The notes below the pieces were generated by a model. That model had not been told where the DNA came from. It saw only the letters and a list, made by a program, of their open reading frames with translations, and searched no databases. From assembly GCF_005518135.1 (NCBI RefSeq), contig NZ_SULI01000012.1, forward strand, positions 27,207 through 91,206: DNA of 64,000 nt. Direction: 5' to 3'. Position numbers and translations under genes: made by a program. Origin of the DNA: Shimia litoralis (GTDB taxonomy: Bacteria > Pseudomonadota > Alphaproteobacteria > Rhodobacterales > Rhodobacteraceae). Positions within the stretch are counted from its first letter, which is position 1. Every line of letters starts with the position of its first letter. This document shows, piece after piece, positions 1-8,153 of the stretch.

Positions 1-1118
1 ATGCCTTTGAAGGCATGGTTGCGACGACTGATTTTGTACATCTTTGCAATCCCGCACACTATTCGACCCTGCCGGATGAATGGGTCTTGGGGGTCGCGGA
101 TGTTGTCAATTCCACAGCCGAGATCGCCGTCGGACGTTATAAAACGGTCAACATGGTGGGCGCTGCGGTCATCTCTGCCCAGATCAATGCCGCGCAACCT
201 TTGCGCATTCCCTATGTGTTTGGCGGCGATGGCGCGGGATTTGTGGTGCGCCCCGAACACCGACACACAGCCGAGGCCGCCTTGCGCGCGGTGCGCAATT
301 GGGCAGACCAAGAGTTTGGAATTAAACTGCGTATTGCGACAGTGACCGTCTCGCAAATCAGACATGCTGGTCATGACCTTCGTGTGGCACGGCTCAAGGC
401 CAGCGATGGCGTGGATTATGCGATGTTCTCTGGCGGCGGTCTGGCATGGGCCGAGGCCGAAATGAAAGCCGGGCGATTTAAAATACCAGACGTGGACCCC
501 ATCACCCCACCAGATTTAACCGGATTGTCGTGCCGGTGGTCAAACATTGCGGCCCAAAATGGCATGGTTCTGTCCCTTGTGGTCAAACCATCCAAGACAA
601 CCTCTGAGGCGGATTTTGCCAAAGTGGCGCAAGATGTTCTTGCGGTGTCTGATCGTTTGAACAGGTCAGGCCACCCGGTACCACCGCAAGGGCCTGCGTT
701 CCGGTTCCCCCCTGACGGGCTGACGCTCGAGGCGCATGTGTCGCGCAAAACCCGCCCGCTCTGGTGGCAAAGTGCCAAGCTGTTGTTTTCCAACGCGTTG
801 ATTTGGGGCCTGTTTATGTCCGGCATGCGGCTTGGCAATTTCGAACCCCGCCATTACCGCGAGATGACGGCCCGCAACGCCGATTATCGAAAATTTGACG
901 ATGGCCTCAAGATGACCATAGATTGTGATCTAGCGACCCGAGACGAAATTAAGGCTCTGCTGGCTCAGGCACGCGCAAAAGGGTTGGTGCACTATGGGTT
1001 GCACGAACAGGACGAGGCCATGATGACCTGTTTTGTGCCCGCCGCCACCGAAGACAGCCATGTGCATTTTGTTGACGGGGCTTCGGGGGGCTATGCCAGT
1101 GCTGCCGCCCAGATATAG
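1..1118 (+). CDS. DUF3095 family protein, 5'-truncated by the window edge
   Basis: The first in-window ATG is at 15, but the frame stays open upstream to base 3 and reads A-F-E-G before that Met. DUF3095 proteins usually have further residues ahead of the motif 'LPDEWVLGVADVVNST', so the true start probably lies before the window. The conserved block 'DVVNSTAEIAVGRYKTVNM' followed by 'GAAVISAQINA' supports the family. Some members are described as adenylate-cyclase-like, but no biochemical role can be read here. The C-terminal half contains 'WWQSAKLLFSNALIWGLF' and 'NADYRKFDDGLKMTIDCD', also typical. The gene has no visible functional partner. Its 3' end is followed by the sulfatase remnant on the other strand. 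The family call is firm and the function unknown. Confidence 0.85.
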   Translation, partial: AFEGMVATTDFVHLCNPAHYSTLPDEWVLGVADVVNSTAEIAVGRYKTVNMVGAAVISAQINAAQPLRIPYVFGGDGAGFVVRPEHRHTAEAALRAVRNWADQEFGIKLRIATVTVSQIRHAGHDLRVARLKASDGVDYAMFSGGGLAWAEAEMKAGRFKIPDVDPITPPDLTGLSCRWSNIAAQNGMVLSLVVKPSKTTSEADFAKVAQDVLAVSDRLNRSGHPVPPQGPAFRFPPDGLTLEAHVSRKTRPLWWQSAKLLFSNALIWGLFMSGMRLGNFEPRHYREMTARNADYRKFDDGLKMTIDCDLATRDEIKALLAQARAKGLVHYGLHEQDEAMMTCFVPAATEDSHVHFVDGASGGYASAAAQI

Positions 1119-1224
1119 CGGCCCGGCGCTTGAATTGGTTCGATTGCCTCCAGCAATTCAAATAGCTGCGCCTTACACTTTTCTAAGGCGTGTTCCCTTT
1201 CGTGCTTTGCAAAACGCAATGCTT

Positions 1225-1500
1225 TAGAAACACCGCTCCCCGACAACTTTGCTAACGAAGGATAGTCAGATTCATTTGTGGGATAGGGAACCCCGCACCA
1301 CTCGCAAAATCCATGGCCGGTCGGACACCGCCCATTCGCATGACCAATATGCCATTTTCCAATCACGCCAGCCGCATCGCCCGCGTTCGCAAACATCTCT
1401 GCCATAGCGACGTCCCATTGCACCAGACCGTAGACACCTTTCGCTCAACGGGGCGACACCGTTTCCACTGCGAATAGCATACCGACCTGTCATGATATCC
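1225..1500 (-). pseudogene. Remnant of an arylsulfatase-type sulfatase gene
   Basis: Two minus-strand frames together give a recognisable sulfatase N-terminal region. One frame, from an ATG near 1493, reads 'MTGRYAIRSGNG'. After a one-base frame change near 1440 the other reads 'YGLVQWDVAMAEMFANAG', then 'GVIGKWHIGHANGR', 'PTGHGFCEW' and 'GVPYPTNESDYPS'. These match the usual order of the sulfatase family: the segment after the CxPSR active site, then the GKWHxG signature, then a G-F-D-E-W block. The catalytic C-x-P-S-R is not readable in frame just upstream, several conserved residues are changed (G-F-C-E-W), and the remaining two thirds of a normal gene of roughly 500 codons is absent. Codons downstream of 1256 no longer resemble the family. 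It is a decayed fragment and not expected to be functional. Confidence 0.7.
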
Positions 1501-1686
1501 GAACGTCACAACACATCTGCAACAAAGCTCGAACGTATCGAGGTCGCGCAGATGATCAGGACGAAAAAATTTGATATGCAAGACAACGGATTTAGCCAGT
1601 TCGCTGCGCTTGCAGGATGACTGTATCTCGCGGTTGGGGTACCCTCGACCTCACTCCAATTCTGCGGCAGAGCCAGATATAGCGTT
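1501..1686. other. Spacer between sulfatase remnant and TetR gene, nothing recognised
   Basis: Short open frames here have no recognisable domain, no convincing ribosome binding site and mixed codon use. The segment may contain further decayed sulfatase sequence, but no motif could be read. Confidence 0.4.
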
Positions 1687-2364
1687 TCACTTTGCTTCTT
1701 TTTCAGCCTCTGGGTGTGAGGTTTCGAAATGACGCGGAAAGGTCGCTGCCAAATAGGCACGAATGCGGCTCTTGGCGGTTTGTCGCGAGAACTTTGCGGG
1801 ATACATCAGGATATTTAGCCAGAACCCGTCGTAGAGACCTTCCAGCGTATCTGCGATGCATTCGGCCTCTACGCTGTGATACGCGCCATCCGAAATGATC
1901 TTTCGGATAAGATCGACGGAAATGTCCCAGCGCTCTGGATCGATCTCTTCCATGATGGCGCGATATCTGGCCCGACTTGCCGCTTCTCCGTAAAAGGCAA
2001 ACCATACCGCGATCTTTTTCCGGTTGTTGATGCGTGCATGGTAATGCGCATCCACAATCGCCAAAAGCTTTGCCTGAGGGGTTAGATCCGCCCGTGCATA
2101 GCTCTTCTTCCACTGATCGCGGTGTTCTTCCGCAAGAAAGCGTAGCGTCTCTTCAAACAGTGTTTCTTTGTTCTTAAAGTGAAAATTCACCAAGCCCATC
2201 GACAGGCCTGCAAACCCGGTCACCGTTGTCATCGTGGTGCCCGACACCCCGTGCTTAGCGATACTTTCAATGGTCGCATCTATCAATTGTTGGCGTCGGA
2301 CTTCTTTCGACGCGGTTCTCGATTTTTGCGAGGCTGCCGGCTTGCCGACCTTAGCATTTGTCAT
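1687..2364 (-). CDS. TetR/AcrR family regulator, BetI-like
   Basis: A 225-residue repressor. The start at 2364 (MTNAKVGKPAAS) was chosen because the 57 codons further upstream look unlike protein and family members begin close to the helix-turn-helix. An N-terminal HTH (about residues 22-70) carries 'RRQQLIDATIESIAKHGVSG' and 'LVNFHFKNKETLFEE'. The all-alpha C-terminal part with 'HYHARINNRKKIAVWFAFYGEA' and 'LEGLYDGFWLN' resembles BetI, the choline-responsive repressor. No bet genes are adjacent, so the ligand is unknown. It is divergent from the hemolysin III-like gene, with an ATTGAA/TTCAAT dyad in the shared region. Family secure, BetI-type specificity tentative. Confidence 0.85.
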   Translation of the reverse strand: MTNAKVGKPAASQKSRTASKEVRRQQLIDATIESIAKHGVSGTTMTTVTGFAGLSMGLVNFHFKNKETLFEETLRFLAEEHRDQWKKSYARADLTPQAKLLAIVDAHYHARINNRKKIAVWFAFYGEAASRARYRAIMEEIDPERWDISVDLIRKIISDGAYHSVEAECIADTLEGLYDGFWLNILMYPAKFSRQTAKSRIRAYLAATFPRHFETSHPEAEKEAK

Positions 2365-2706
2365 CCTGTCACCGAATTCAGTTATGTTTCGTTGCGGCCT
2401 TTTCCGAGGGCAGCTTGAGTTGAAAATGACGTCAACGGATTGGCGCATGCATCGTAGTTGAAGATCAATGCCCCCACGTACCCTTCGCACTCCGCTTTCA
2501 AAATAGGCAAATTCGCTCTTTTTGGTATTGAACACTTATTCAATGGATGGGCGGGCTTTTTTACTAAGTCAAGCCAAGGGTTGCTCAGTCCCGGTCTAAA
2601 GGGAGGCTCGGCACCTGTAACACCGCCGGTATGGGTGACCCTTCGGAAGTCTGGACACACATGCAGCCAACTCCTAAATCTGAATAGCCTTGCCACAGAG
2701 ACAACC
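2365..2706. promoter_or_regulatory. Divergent promoter region between TetR gene and hemolysin III-like gene
   Basis: A 342-base non-coding stretch. It holds the dyad described separately at 2527-2544. The rest contains no frame with a recognisable domain. No riboswitch family could be matched. Confidence 0.5.
2527..2544. promoter_or_regulatory. Inverted repeat ATTGAA-N6-TTCAAT, candidate TetR operator
   Basis: Perfect 6-base arms around a 6-base spacer, lying between the divergent TetR regulator and the hemolysin III-like gene. BetI operators known elsewhere contain related ATTGAA/TTCAAT halves, which fits the BetI-like sequence of the regulator. The assignment is inference. Confidence 0.45.
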
Positions 2707-3348
2707 ATGACCACAGAAAATTTTCCAAGCTCAGACCCGACGCACCGGCGCATGGACTTAATCGTACACATTTTCGGGCTTGTCATGATTTTGACGGCAG
2801 GTGGTGTGCTCGTCTACAAGACGGCGAATGCGTATGAAAACACCGTGGTTCTCGCGGTTGTGCTGTATGCAGTGTCGGCACTTCTGTCCAATGTGGCGTC
2901 GTGCTTTTATCATTTTATGCCTTGGCATGAACGGCGCACCCTGTTGAGACGCATCGATCACGCCGCCATATACCTGAGCATCACCGGCACATTTACCCCG
3001 TTCTTTGTGCTTGGTGGAACAACATGGACGTTCGCCCTGCTTTGGATTTGCTGGGGGCTGACCTTTGTGGCCATCTGGAACAAAGTCACCAGTGAAACCG
3101 TCAAGTCACGTTGGTCAACTGCATCATATCTTGGCTTGGGGGCGATTGGCCTAAGCGCCCTGCCCGACCTGACCAATCTACCTGTCGCAAGCCTTTGGTG
3201 CATCATCGGCGGCTCTGCCTGTTACGTCGTGGGAACCGCGTTCTATGTTCGCAAAACGATGCCCTTCCGATATGCAATTTGGCACACATGCGTCACAATC
3301 GGTGGGGCTGTGATGTTCGCGGGTGTGTGGATGGCAGTGTTCGCATAA
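2707..3348 (+). CDS. Hemolysin III / YqfA family (PAQR-type) membrane protein
   Basis: 213 residues from the ATG at 2707. The frame is open further upstream, but those codons are not protein-like. About seven hydrophobic segments are visible. Family signatures are 'SALLSNVASCFYHFMPW', 'RIDHAAIYLSITGTFTPF' and 'AIWHTCVTIGGAVMF'. The conserved Ser-His, Asp-His and late His residues form the putative metal site shared by hemolysin III and PAQR proteins. The protein is expected in the inner membrane. Proposed roles for the family range from membrane-lipid homeostasis to ceramidase-like hydrolysis, and the substrate here is unknown. The TetR gene diverges upstream and may regulate it. Confidence 0.85.
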   Translation: MTTENFPSSDPTHRRMDLIVHIFGLVMILTAGGVLVYKTANAYENTVVLAVVLYAVSALLSNVASCFYHFMPWHERRTLLRRIDHAAIYLSITGTFTPFFVLGGTTWTFALLWICWGLTFVAIWNKVTSETVKSRWSTASYLGLGAIGLSALPDLTNLPVASLWCIIGGSACYVVGTAFYVRKTMPFRYAIWHTCVTIGGAVMFAGVWMAVFA

Positions 3349-3393
3349 GCAGCAGTCACCGCCCAAACACTCAGGTCAGCTGGTGACCGCTGC
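3349..3393 (+). terminator. Stem-loop directly after the hemolysin III-like gene
   Basis: The 12-base arms at 3349-3360 and 3382-3393 (GCAGCAGTCACC / GGTGACCGCTGC) pair with a single mismatch. The stem starts immediately after the TAA stop. There is no T-run behind it, so it may be a weak or Rho-assisted terminator, or an mRNA-stabilising hairpin. Confidence 0.45.
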
Positions 3394-3554
3394 TACGAAC
3401 AGCACATTCCGTAAAACCCGCGCTGCCAATTCCACATATTTTGCCAAGCGACGAGACATCTCGCCGATCACCCAATCGCCAAACCCGCTGTTTACTTAAG
3501 ACCCGTGATGCCGCAAAGCTGTGGAGATTGTATCAAAAAAAATTGGAGAAATCG

Positions 3555-3779
3555 ATGTCTTGGCTTCCAACGCTGCAAACCAACACCCCCGAGCAAGGGT
3601 ATGAACTTGCGATCAAATTGTCGCGAATGGCGGTAAAGAAAACCCAACCTGACGACGAAACACGCAGCAGCTTACGGCATGACTATGCTAACAACGCTGA
3701 CAGCCTGACAATGGCGTCCCACGTCGTCGCAACGAACTTTCAAACTGTGGCCCAAGCAAACAACTACTGGCGCGACTGA
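3555..3779 (+). CDS. Small hypothetical protein
   Basis: A 74-residue frame starting MSWLPTLQTNTPEQG. The ATG at 3555 is preceded at suitable distance by GGAGA, which favours it over the longer frame opening at 3441. The product is soluble, rich in Asn, Thr, Ala and Gln, with no membrane segment or recognised domain ('AIKLSRMAVKKTQPDDETR'). It stands alone between the hemolysin III-like gene and the convergent aminotransferase. It could be a small lineage-specific protein or a chance frame. Codon use is acceptable but not decisive. Confidence 0.4.
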   Translation: MSWLPTLQTNTPEQGYELAIKLSRMAVKKTQPDDETRSSLRHDYANNADSLTMASHVVATNFQTVAQANNYWRD

Positions 3780-3990
3780 GACCGAAGCTACGGATTACAA
3801 CTACCCACGAGACCGCCCCTCCAAGACAACCATCAGGGTGGAATTTATCCACCACTGATGCGGCAGTGGGACATGATCGAGCAGCTTCCCGCATGCTGTA
3901 TCCACCTCCGCCGCAGACCCGCGATAAACCTGCCAAACCGGGTAATCACACTCCAAACATTGAGCTGGGCCTGAAACGGGTAGAAATGCA

Positions 3991-4028
3991 AAAGGCCGCT
4001 TTCAGAAGCATCTAAAAGCGGCCTTTTT
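3991..4028 (-). terminator. Rho-independent terminator after the aspartate/aromatic aminotransferase
   Basis: Arms AAAGGCCGCTTT and AAAGCGGCCTTT form a 12-base GC-rich stem. An A/T tract on each side makes it able to work in both directions. It lies just past the stop of the minus-strand aminotransferase. Confidence 0.8.
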
Positions 4029-4046
4029 CGTTATCTTGGCCAGAGA

Positions 4047-5231
4047 TTAGATACCCGACTCGACGATCGCATTTGCCAGGATCGGAACCGTCGTTGCATT
4101 CAAGCCAGCAATGTTCAGACGGCTGTCAGACACCATATAGATCCCGTAATCGGCGCGAAGCTTTTCGACCAGATCAGGCGTTGTGCCCAATTGAGAAAAC
4201 ATTCCGCGATGTTGTGCAAGAAACCCGAAACGATCCGATCCCGACAGACGTTGCAATTCGCTTGCGAGTTGTTCGCGCAGGCCCAGCATCGACAATCGCG
4301 TATCTTCAAGCTCGCTGGCCCAATCCGCACGCAGAGCATCATCTGTCAAAATTGTTGTGACAACCCGCGCACCATGATCCGGCGGAAATGAAAAGTTCTG
4401 GCGGTTGAGGTGGTTCAAGTTTCCCTGTGTCACAGCGGTATTATCGGCTTTCTCAGAGATCGCCATAAACAGACCTGTACGCTCGCGATATACACCAAAG
4501 TTTTTAGAGCAGCTTGCCGCAATCAGACATTCAGGCACCGACGATGTAACCAGACGTGTGGCAGCCGCATCTTCTTCCAGACCATCTCCAAAGCCTTGAT
4601 AGGCAATGTCGATCATCGGGATCAGACCTTTTTCGTTCAACAGATCAATAACGGTTTGCCATTGCGTCAAGTTCAAATTGGCACCAGTTGGGTTGTGGCA
4701 GCACCCATGCAACAGCACCACATCGCCTGCGCTTGCTTCTGACAGGTCCTCGAGCATGCCATCAAAGTCCACGCCGCGCGTCTCGCTGTCAAAGTACCGA
4801 TACGTTGTGTTCTGAATGTTCAGATAGTTCAGAATGCTCACGTGGTTTGGCCATGTCGGGTTAGACACCCATACCTTTGCATTCGGGTTTGTGTTGCGGA
4901 TCAACTCGAACGCCTGACGCACAGCACCAGTGCCGCCAGGAGTTGCAGCAGCCGCAATGCGGTCTCTGGACACGGCGTCGCTCAAGATCAGGCTGATCAT
5001 CGCATCAGAATACGCGGGATCGCCAGCCAGACCGACATAAGCCTTACTTGTCTGCTCTTCGACCAAGCGACGCTCGGCTGCTTTTACAGCCCGCATAACA
5101 GGCGTCACGCCCTGTGCATTTTTATAAACGCCAACACCCAAATCAATTTTGGTAGGGCGCGGATCTTCGCGATACATCGCCATCAGGGCAAGGATTTTGT
5201 CTGCTGGTTGTGCTTTGAGGTTGCTAAGCAT
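4047..5231 (-). CDS. Aspartate/aromatic amino acid aminotransferase (class I, TyrB/AspC type)
   Basis: A 394-residue PLP enzyme that transfers the amino group of aspartate or aromatic amino acids to 2-oxoglutarate in the cytoplasm. Typical signatures are 'KIDLGVGVYKNAQGVTPV' near the N terminus, 'WVSNPTWPNH', 'LLHGCCHNPTGANL' and the PLP lysine in 'IAASCSKNFGVYRERTG'. Two consecutive Met codons lie at the start. The one at 5234 gives an ATGA overlap with the sulfurtransferase stop and the one at 5231 a TGATG overlap, so both imply translational coupling. I list 5231. Coupling to SseA suggests joint handling of aspartate or cysteine-derived oxo acids, but that is inference. Confidence 0.9.
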   Translation of the reverse strand: MLSNLKAQPADKILALMAMYREDPRPTKIDLGVGVYKNAQGVTPVMRAVKAAERRLVEEQTSKAYVGLAGDPAYSDAMISLILSDAVSRDRIAAAATPGGTGAVRQAFELIRNTNPNAKVWVSNPTWPNHVSILNYLNIQNTTYRYFDSETRGVDFDGMLEDLSEASAGDVVLLHGCCHNPTGANLNLTQWQTVIDLLNEKGLIPMIDIAYQGFGDGLEEDAAATRLVTSSVPECLIAASCSKNFGVYRERTGLFMAISEKADNTAVTQGNLNHLNRQNFSFPPDHGARVVTTILTDDALRADWASELEDTRLSMLGLREQLASELQRLSGSDRFGFLAQHRGMFSQLGTTPDLVEKLRADYGIYMVSDSRLNIAGLNATTVPILANAIVESGI

Positions 5232-6085
5232 CATGCTTCTCCGGTTGCAACTGGGACAGTGGGGAATGCTCCCCATTCGGTCCATGATCCGTCATAAACA
5301 GCGTGGTCGGTCTTGCCGAAACGCTCCATGGCGAGACTTAGGATACAGGCCGTAACACCTGATCCACAGGATGTGATGGCAGGCTTGGAAAGATCCACGT
5401 TCGCGTCCTCAAAAACGGCTTTGAGGTCAGCAGGATCTTTCATCGTGCCGTCATCGTGAAACAAAGTCGCAAAGGGCACATTCTTAGAACCAGGAATATG
5501 CCCTGATCTTAAACCTTCGCGAGGTTCAGGCTCGTCGCCACGAAACCGTCCTGACGATCGTGCATCGATGATCTCGAAGTCTCCCAGTTTGGAGGCACTT
5601 GCCACTTGTGTCACATCTTTGACCATCTGATTTTGACGGCGCACCGTCATGTGCCGATCTCGGATCATCGGAGGCATGTCCTCGATGTCGCGGTTCTCGG
5701 CGCGCCACTTGGGCAGCCCGCCATCTAGCACCGCCACATCAGTCTGCCCCATCAAACGGAACATCCACCAGACACGCGCTGCGGACATCAGCCCGGCACC
5801 ATCATAGATGACCACTTGGTGCCCATCACCAACGCCAAGAGCCCGCAATCGCGACATAAACTTCTCAACCGGAGGAACCATATGCGGCAAGTCAGAACGC
5901 AGATCGGAAATTTCGTCGATGTCAAAAAAACGTGCGCCGGGAATATGTGCGGCATCGTATTCTGCTTTGGGGTCCCGATTTTGCGCTGGCATGTACCAAG
6001 AACCGTCCAGAATACGCAAATCCGGATCTTTTAAATGCGCGGCAAGCCATTCAGTTGAGACAAGTGTCTTTGGATTATCCAGCAT
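5231..6085 (-). CDS. sseA: 3-mercaptopyruvate sulfurtransferase
   Basis: 284 residues, two rhodanese domains. It transfers sulfur from 3-mercaptopyruvate to thiol acceptors or cyanide. The N-terminal domain has 'VSTEWLAAHLKDPDLRILDGSWYMP' and 'VVIYDGAGLMSAARVWWMFRLMG'. The C-terminal catalytic domain has 'FEIIDARSSGRFRGDEPEPR', 'GHIPGSKNVPF' and the active-site loop 'SCGSGVTACI', where CGSGV(T/S) points to mercaptopyruvate rather than thiosulfate as donor. The start at 6085 follows a GGGGG run at suitable distance. The 3' end overlaps the aminotransferase start, so the two are co-transcribed. Confidence 0.92.
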   Translation of the reverse strand: MLDNPKTLVSTEWLAAHLKDPDLRILDGSWYMPAQNRDPKAEYDAAHIPGARFFDIDEISDLRSDLPHMVPPVEKFMSRLRALGVGDGHQVVIYDGAGLMSAARVWWMFRLMGQTDVAVLDGGLPKWRAENRDIEDMPPMIRDRHMTVRRQNQMVKDVTQVASASKLGDFEIIDARSSGRFRGDEPEPREGLRSGHIPGSKNVPFATLFHDDGTMKDPADLKAVFEDANVDLSKPAITSCGSGVTACILSLAMERFGKTDHAVYDGSWTEWGAFPTVPVATGEA

Positions 6086-6175
6086 CGTAAGAACCCCCTT
6101 TTTGTCAGTCACCTGACTACTATTGGTGTGATTCAGAAGCAAGGGGCGCAAACAGACTTGCGGCCAATCCGTGTC

Positions 6176-6652
6176 CTAATCGCCGTGCCGCAACAGCCGT
6201 TGCTTTTGACGTCCCCAATCGCGCTTGGCATCACTGGCCCGCTTGTCATGAAGCTTCTTGCCTTTGGCGATCCCAATCTTGAGTTTGACCAAACCCTTGT
6301 GGTTGAAATACATCACCAATGGCACAAGGGTCATGCCCTTGCGTTGCGTATCACTCCAAAGATTAGACAACTCTTTGCGGCTGACCAACAACTTGCGTCG
6401 GCGCCTTTCTTCGTGGCTGAACATGGCGCGATTATAGGGTGATATATAGCTGTTCACCAACCAGAGCTCGCCATCTTCGACTGCGGCATAGCTTTCTGCG
6501 ATATTTGCAGAGTTCTCGCGCAGAGACTTGACCTCTGATCCCTCAAGGAGAATCCCGCACTCGAGATCATCTTCGATTGCGTAGTCAAACCGTGCCCGCC
6601 GATTTTCGGCGATCACCTTATAGTTCGGATCGGATTTAGATTTATTAGCCAT
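6176..6652 (-). CDS. smpB: SsrA-binding protein SmpB
   Basis: 158 residues, the usual length. SmpB binds tmRNA and delivers it to stalled ribosomes in trans-translation. The family hallmarks are '[30 protein letters not shown]', '[25 protein letters not shown]' and the basic tail '[29 protein letters not shown]'. It lies 90 bases upstream of sseA on the same strand. No ssrA gene was seen in the window. Confidence 0.97.
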   Translation of the reverse strand: MANKSKSDPNYKVIAENRRARFDYAIEDDLECGILLEGSEVKSLRENSANIAESYAAVEDGELWLVNSYISPYNRAMFSHEERRRRKLLVSRKELSNLWSDTQRKGMTLVPLVMYFNHKGLVKLKIGIAKGKKLHDKRASDAKRDWGRQKQRLLRHGD

Positions 6653-6752
6653 AGTCGGGCATGACTACATTGGCTTTGGTTTGGTGTCCATGGCCCGCAT
6701 AGGCAAACCAACGTGGTCTCTCGACACATTTGCCGTCAGGTGACACACATGA

Positions 6753-6785
6753 AAGCAGCCGCAAGATATCTCTTGCGGCTGCTTG
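6753..6785 (-). terminator. Terminator-like stem-loop after tauC
   Basis: Arms AGCAGCCGCAAGA and TCTTGCGGCTGCT pair perfectly (13 bases) around a 4-base loop, followed on the minus strand by a short TTT. It lies between the end of tauC and the start of smpB and so closes the tauABC transcript. Confidence 0.65.
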
Positions 6786-6833
6786 TCTGCTATGCGAGCC
6801 GAAACGGACTCGGCGCGATATTTCTCTGACGGA

Positions 6834-8153
6834 TCAGCCCTTGCCCTTCCAAGGCACCAAGACACGTTCGGCCCAGCGCATCAGCATATCGATACCAAAG
6901 CCGATAATCCCAATCAGGATAATCCCCATGATGACGATATCCGTCAGCTGAAATTTGGACGCCACCATGATCATCATACCGGTGCCTTGCGACGCCGCCA
7001 CAAGTTCGGCAGCAACAACCGTGCCCCAGCAGACGCCCATCGCGACCCGCGCGCCAGTAAAGATTTCCGGCAACGAATTGGGCACAATGACATAACGCAT
7101 GATCTGGCGTTTGCTTGCCCCCAAAGAATACGCCGCATGAACCTTGGAAATACTGACGCCTGAAACCCCGGATCGGGCGGCGATCGCCATAATCCACAGC
7201 GCCGCAAGAAAGAGCAGGATGATTTTACCTGCCTCTCCGATCCCAGCCCAAATTATGACGAGGGGAATCAATGCCAGTGGCGGCACCGGACGCATGAACT
7301 CCACAATCGGATCAAACCAACCACGGAACCAATTACTCAGCCCCATGGCATACCCCAGAGGAATCCCCACAAGCGCACCACACAAGAAGCCAAGAATCAC
7401 GCGAAACAGCGAATACCCCAGATGCTCGAGCAAGGTTGACCCCTGATACCCGTCACTGGCAATCTCAATAAATCGCGTCCATACGTCCTCCGGAGGCGGG
7501 AGCCAGATTGGCTCCATCTGGATGCCCTTGGTCGGAGATACGCTCAGCGCCCCTTTGTCTGTGAACGTGATTGTGGCGTTTTCGACTCTGATCTCGGGTT
7601 TTTCGTCAACCAGATTTCCATTGTCATCACGACGTTTGTGATCGAAATTTACGGGCTGACCGTCAACCTCGACGATGCGTGCGCCCGCCTTACGTTTGGC
7701 GGTATCGTTCACATCCCAACGTACCTGTCCACTTCGATATTTGCGGATCAGGACTGTATCGTTCAGCGCCGCCCCAGTTCCCTCATCGACTTCTTGCGGC
7801 ATGGCATCAGCATCTGGTTGTGCCACCCGCCAGTACACGGTGGATGAATCCTTGGTGCCATCTGGCGCTTGAACGACCACATCAAATTGCCCATCCCCAA
7901 CATAAGGGCCCGGCATATGCAGGAAAGAAGGCACAATAACAGACCCGGTAAATGTTCCCCACATGAAGAAGATCGTGACGATCGAAATAATCGAAGCCGT
8001 CCGGTTCGAGCGCACCGCGCTTTCATCCCCAAACGTTACGGTTTTCAGAGAGGTGTAATCACGGATGGCTGTGCGATGCCGAATGAACCGCACCACGTAA
8101 AACGATCCGATAAATATGCCTGCATAGAGTAGAAACGGGATCAACGATGTCAT
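6834..8153 (-). CDS. tauC: Taurine ABC transporter permease with extended N-terminal region
   Basis: 439 residues, against roughly 275 for the usual TauC. The C-terminal portion from about residue 216 is a canonical BPD_transp_1 permease: 'WLPPPEDVWTRFIE', five to six membrane helices, and the cytoplasmic EAA loop around 'YSLGASKRQIMRYVIVPNSLPEIF'. Ahead of it lie two hydrophobic segments (about 4-22 and 53-78) and a hydrophilic stretch (about 80-215), probably periplasmic. The ATG at 8153 overlaps the tauB stop by four bases, which fixes the start and proves the extension is translated unless an internal start is used. Acts with TauB and TauA in taurine import. Confidence 0.9.
   Translation of the reverse strand: MTSLIPFLLYAGIFIGSFYVVRFIRHRTAIRDYTSLKTVTFGDESAVRSNRTASIISIVTIFFMWGTFTGSVIVPSFLHMPGPYVGDGQFDVVVQAPDGTKDSSTVYWRVAQPDADAMPQEVDEGTGAALNDTVLIRKYRSGQVRWDVNDTAKRKAGARIVEVDGQPVNFDHKRRDDNGNLVDEKPEIRVENATITFTDKGALSVSPTKGIQMEPIWLPPPEDVWTRFIEIASDGYQGSTLLEHLGYSLFRVILGFLCGALVGIPLGYAMGLSNWFRGWFDPIVEFMRPVPPLALIPLVIIWAGIGEAGKIILLFLAALWIMAIAARSGVSGVSISKVHAAYSLGASKRQIMRYVIVPNSLPEIFTGARVAMGVCWGTVVAAELVAASQGTGMMIMVASKFQLTDIVIMGIILIGIIGFGIDMLMRWAERVLVPWKGKG

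Noticed and set aside
2553..2700. Possible structured leader or riboswitch before the hemolysin III-like gene
   Set aside because: Local GC-rich pairing is possible, but no conserved core of a known riboswitch class could be matched.
3441..3554. Longer start for the small hypothetical protein
   Set aside because: Codons before 3555 are Arg/Ser-rich and not protein-like, and the GGAGA site favours 3555.
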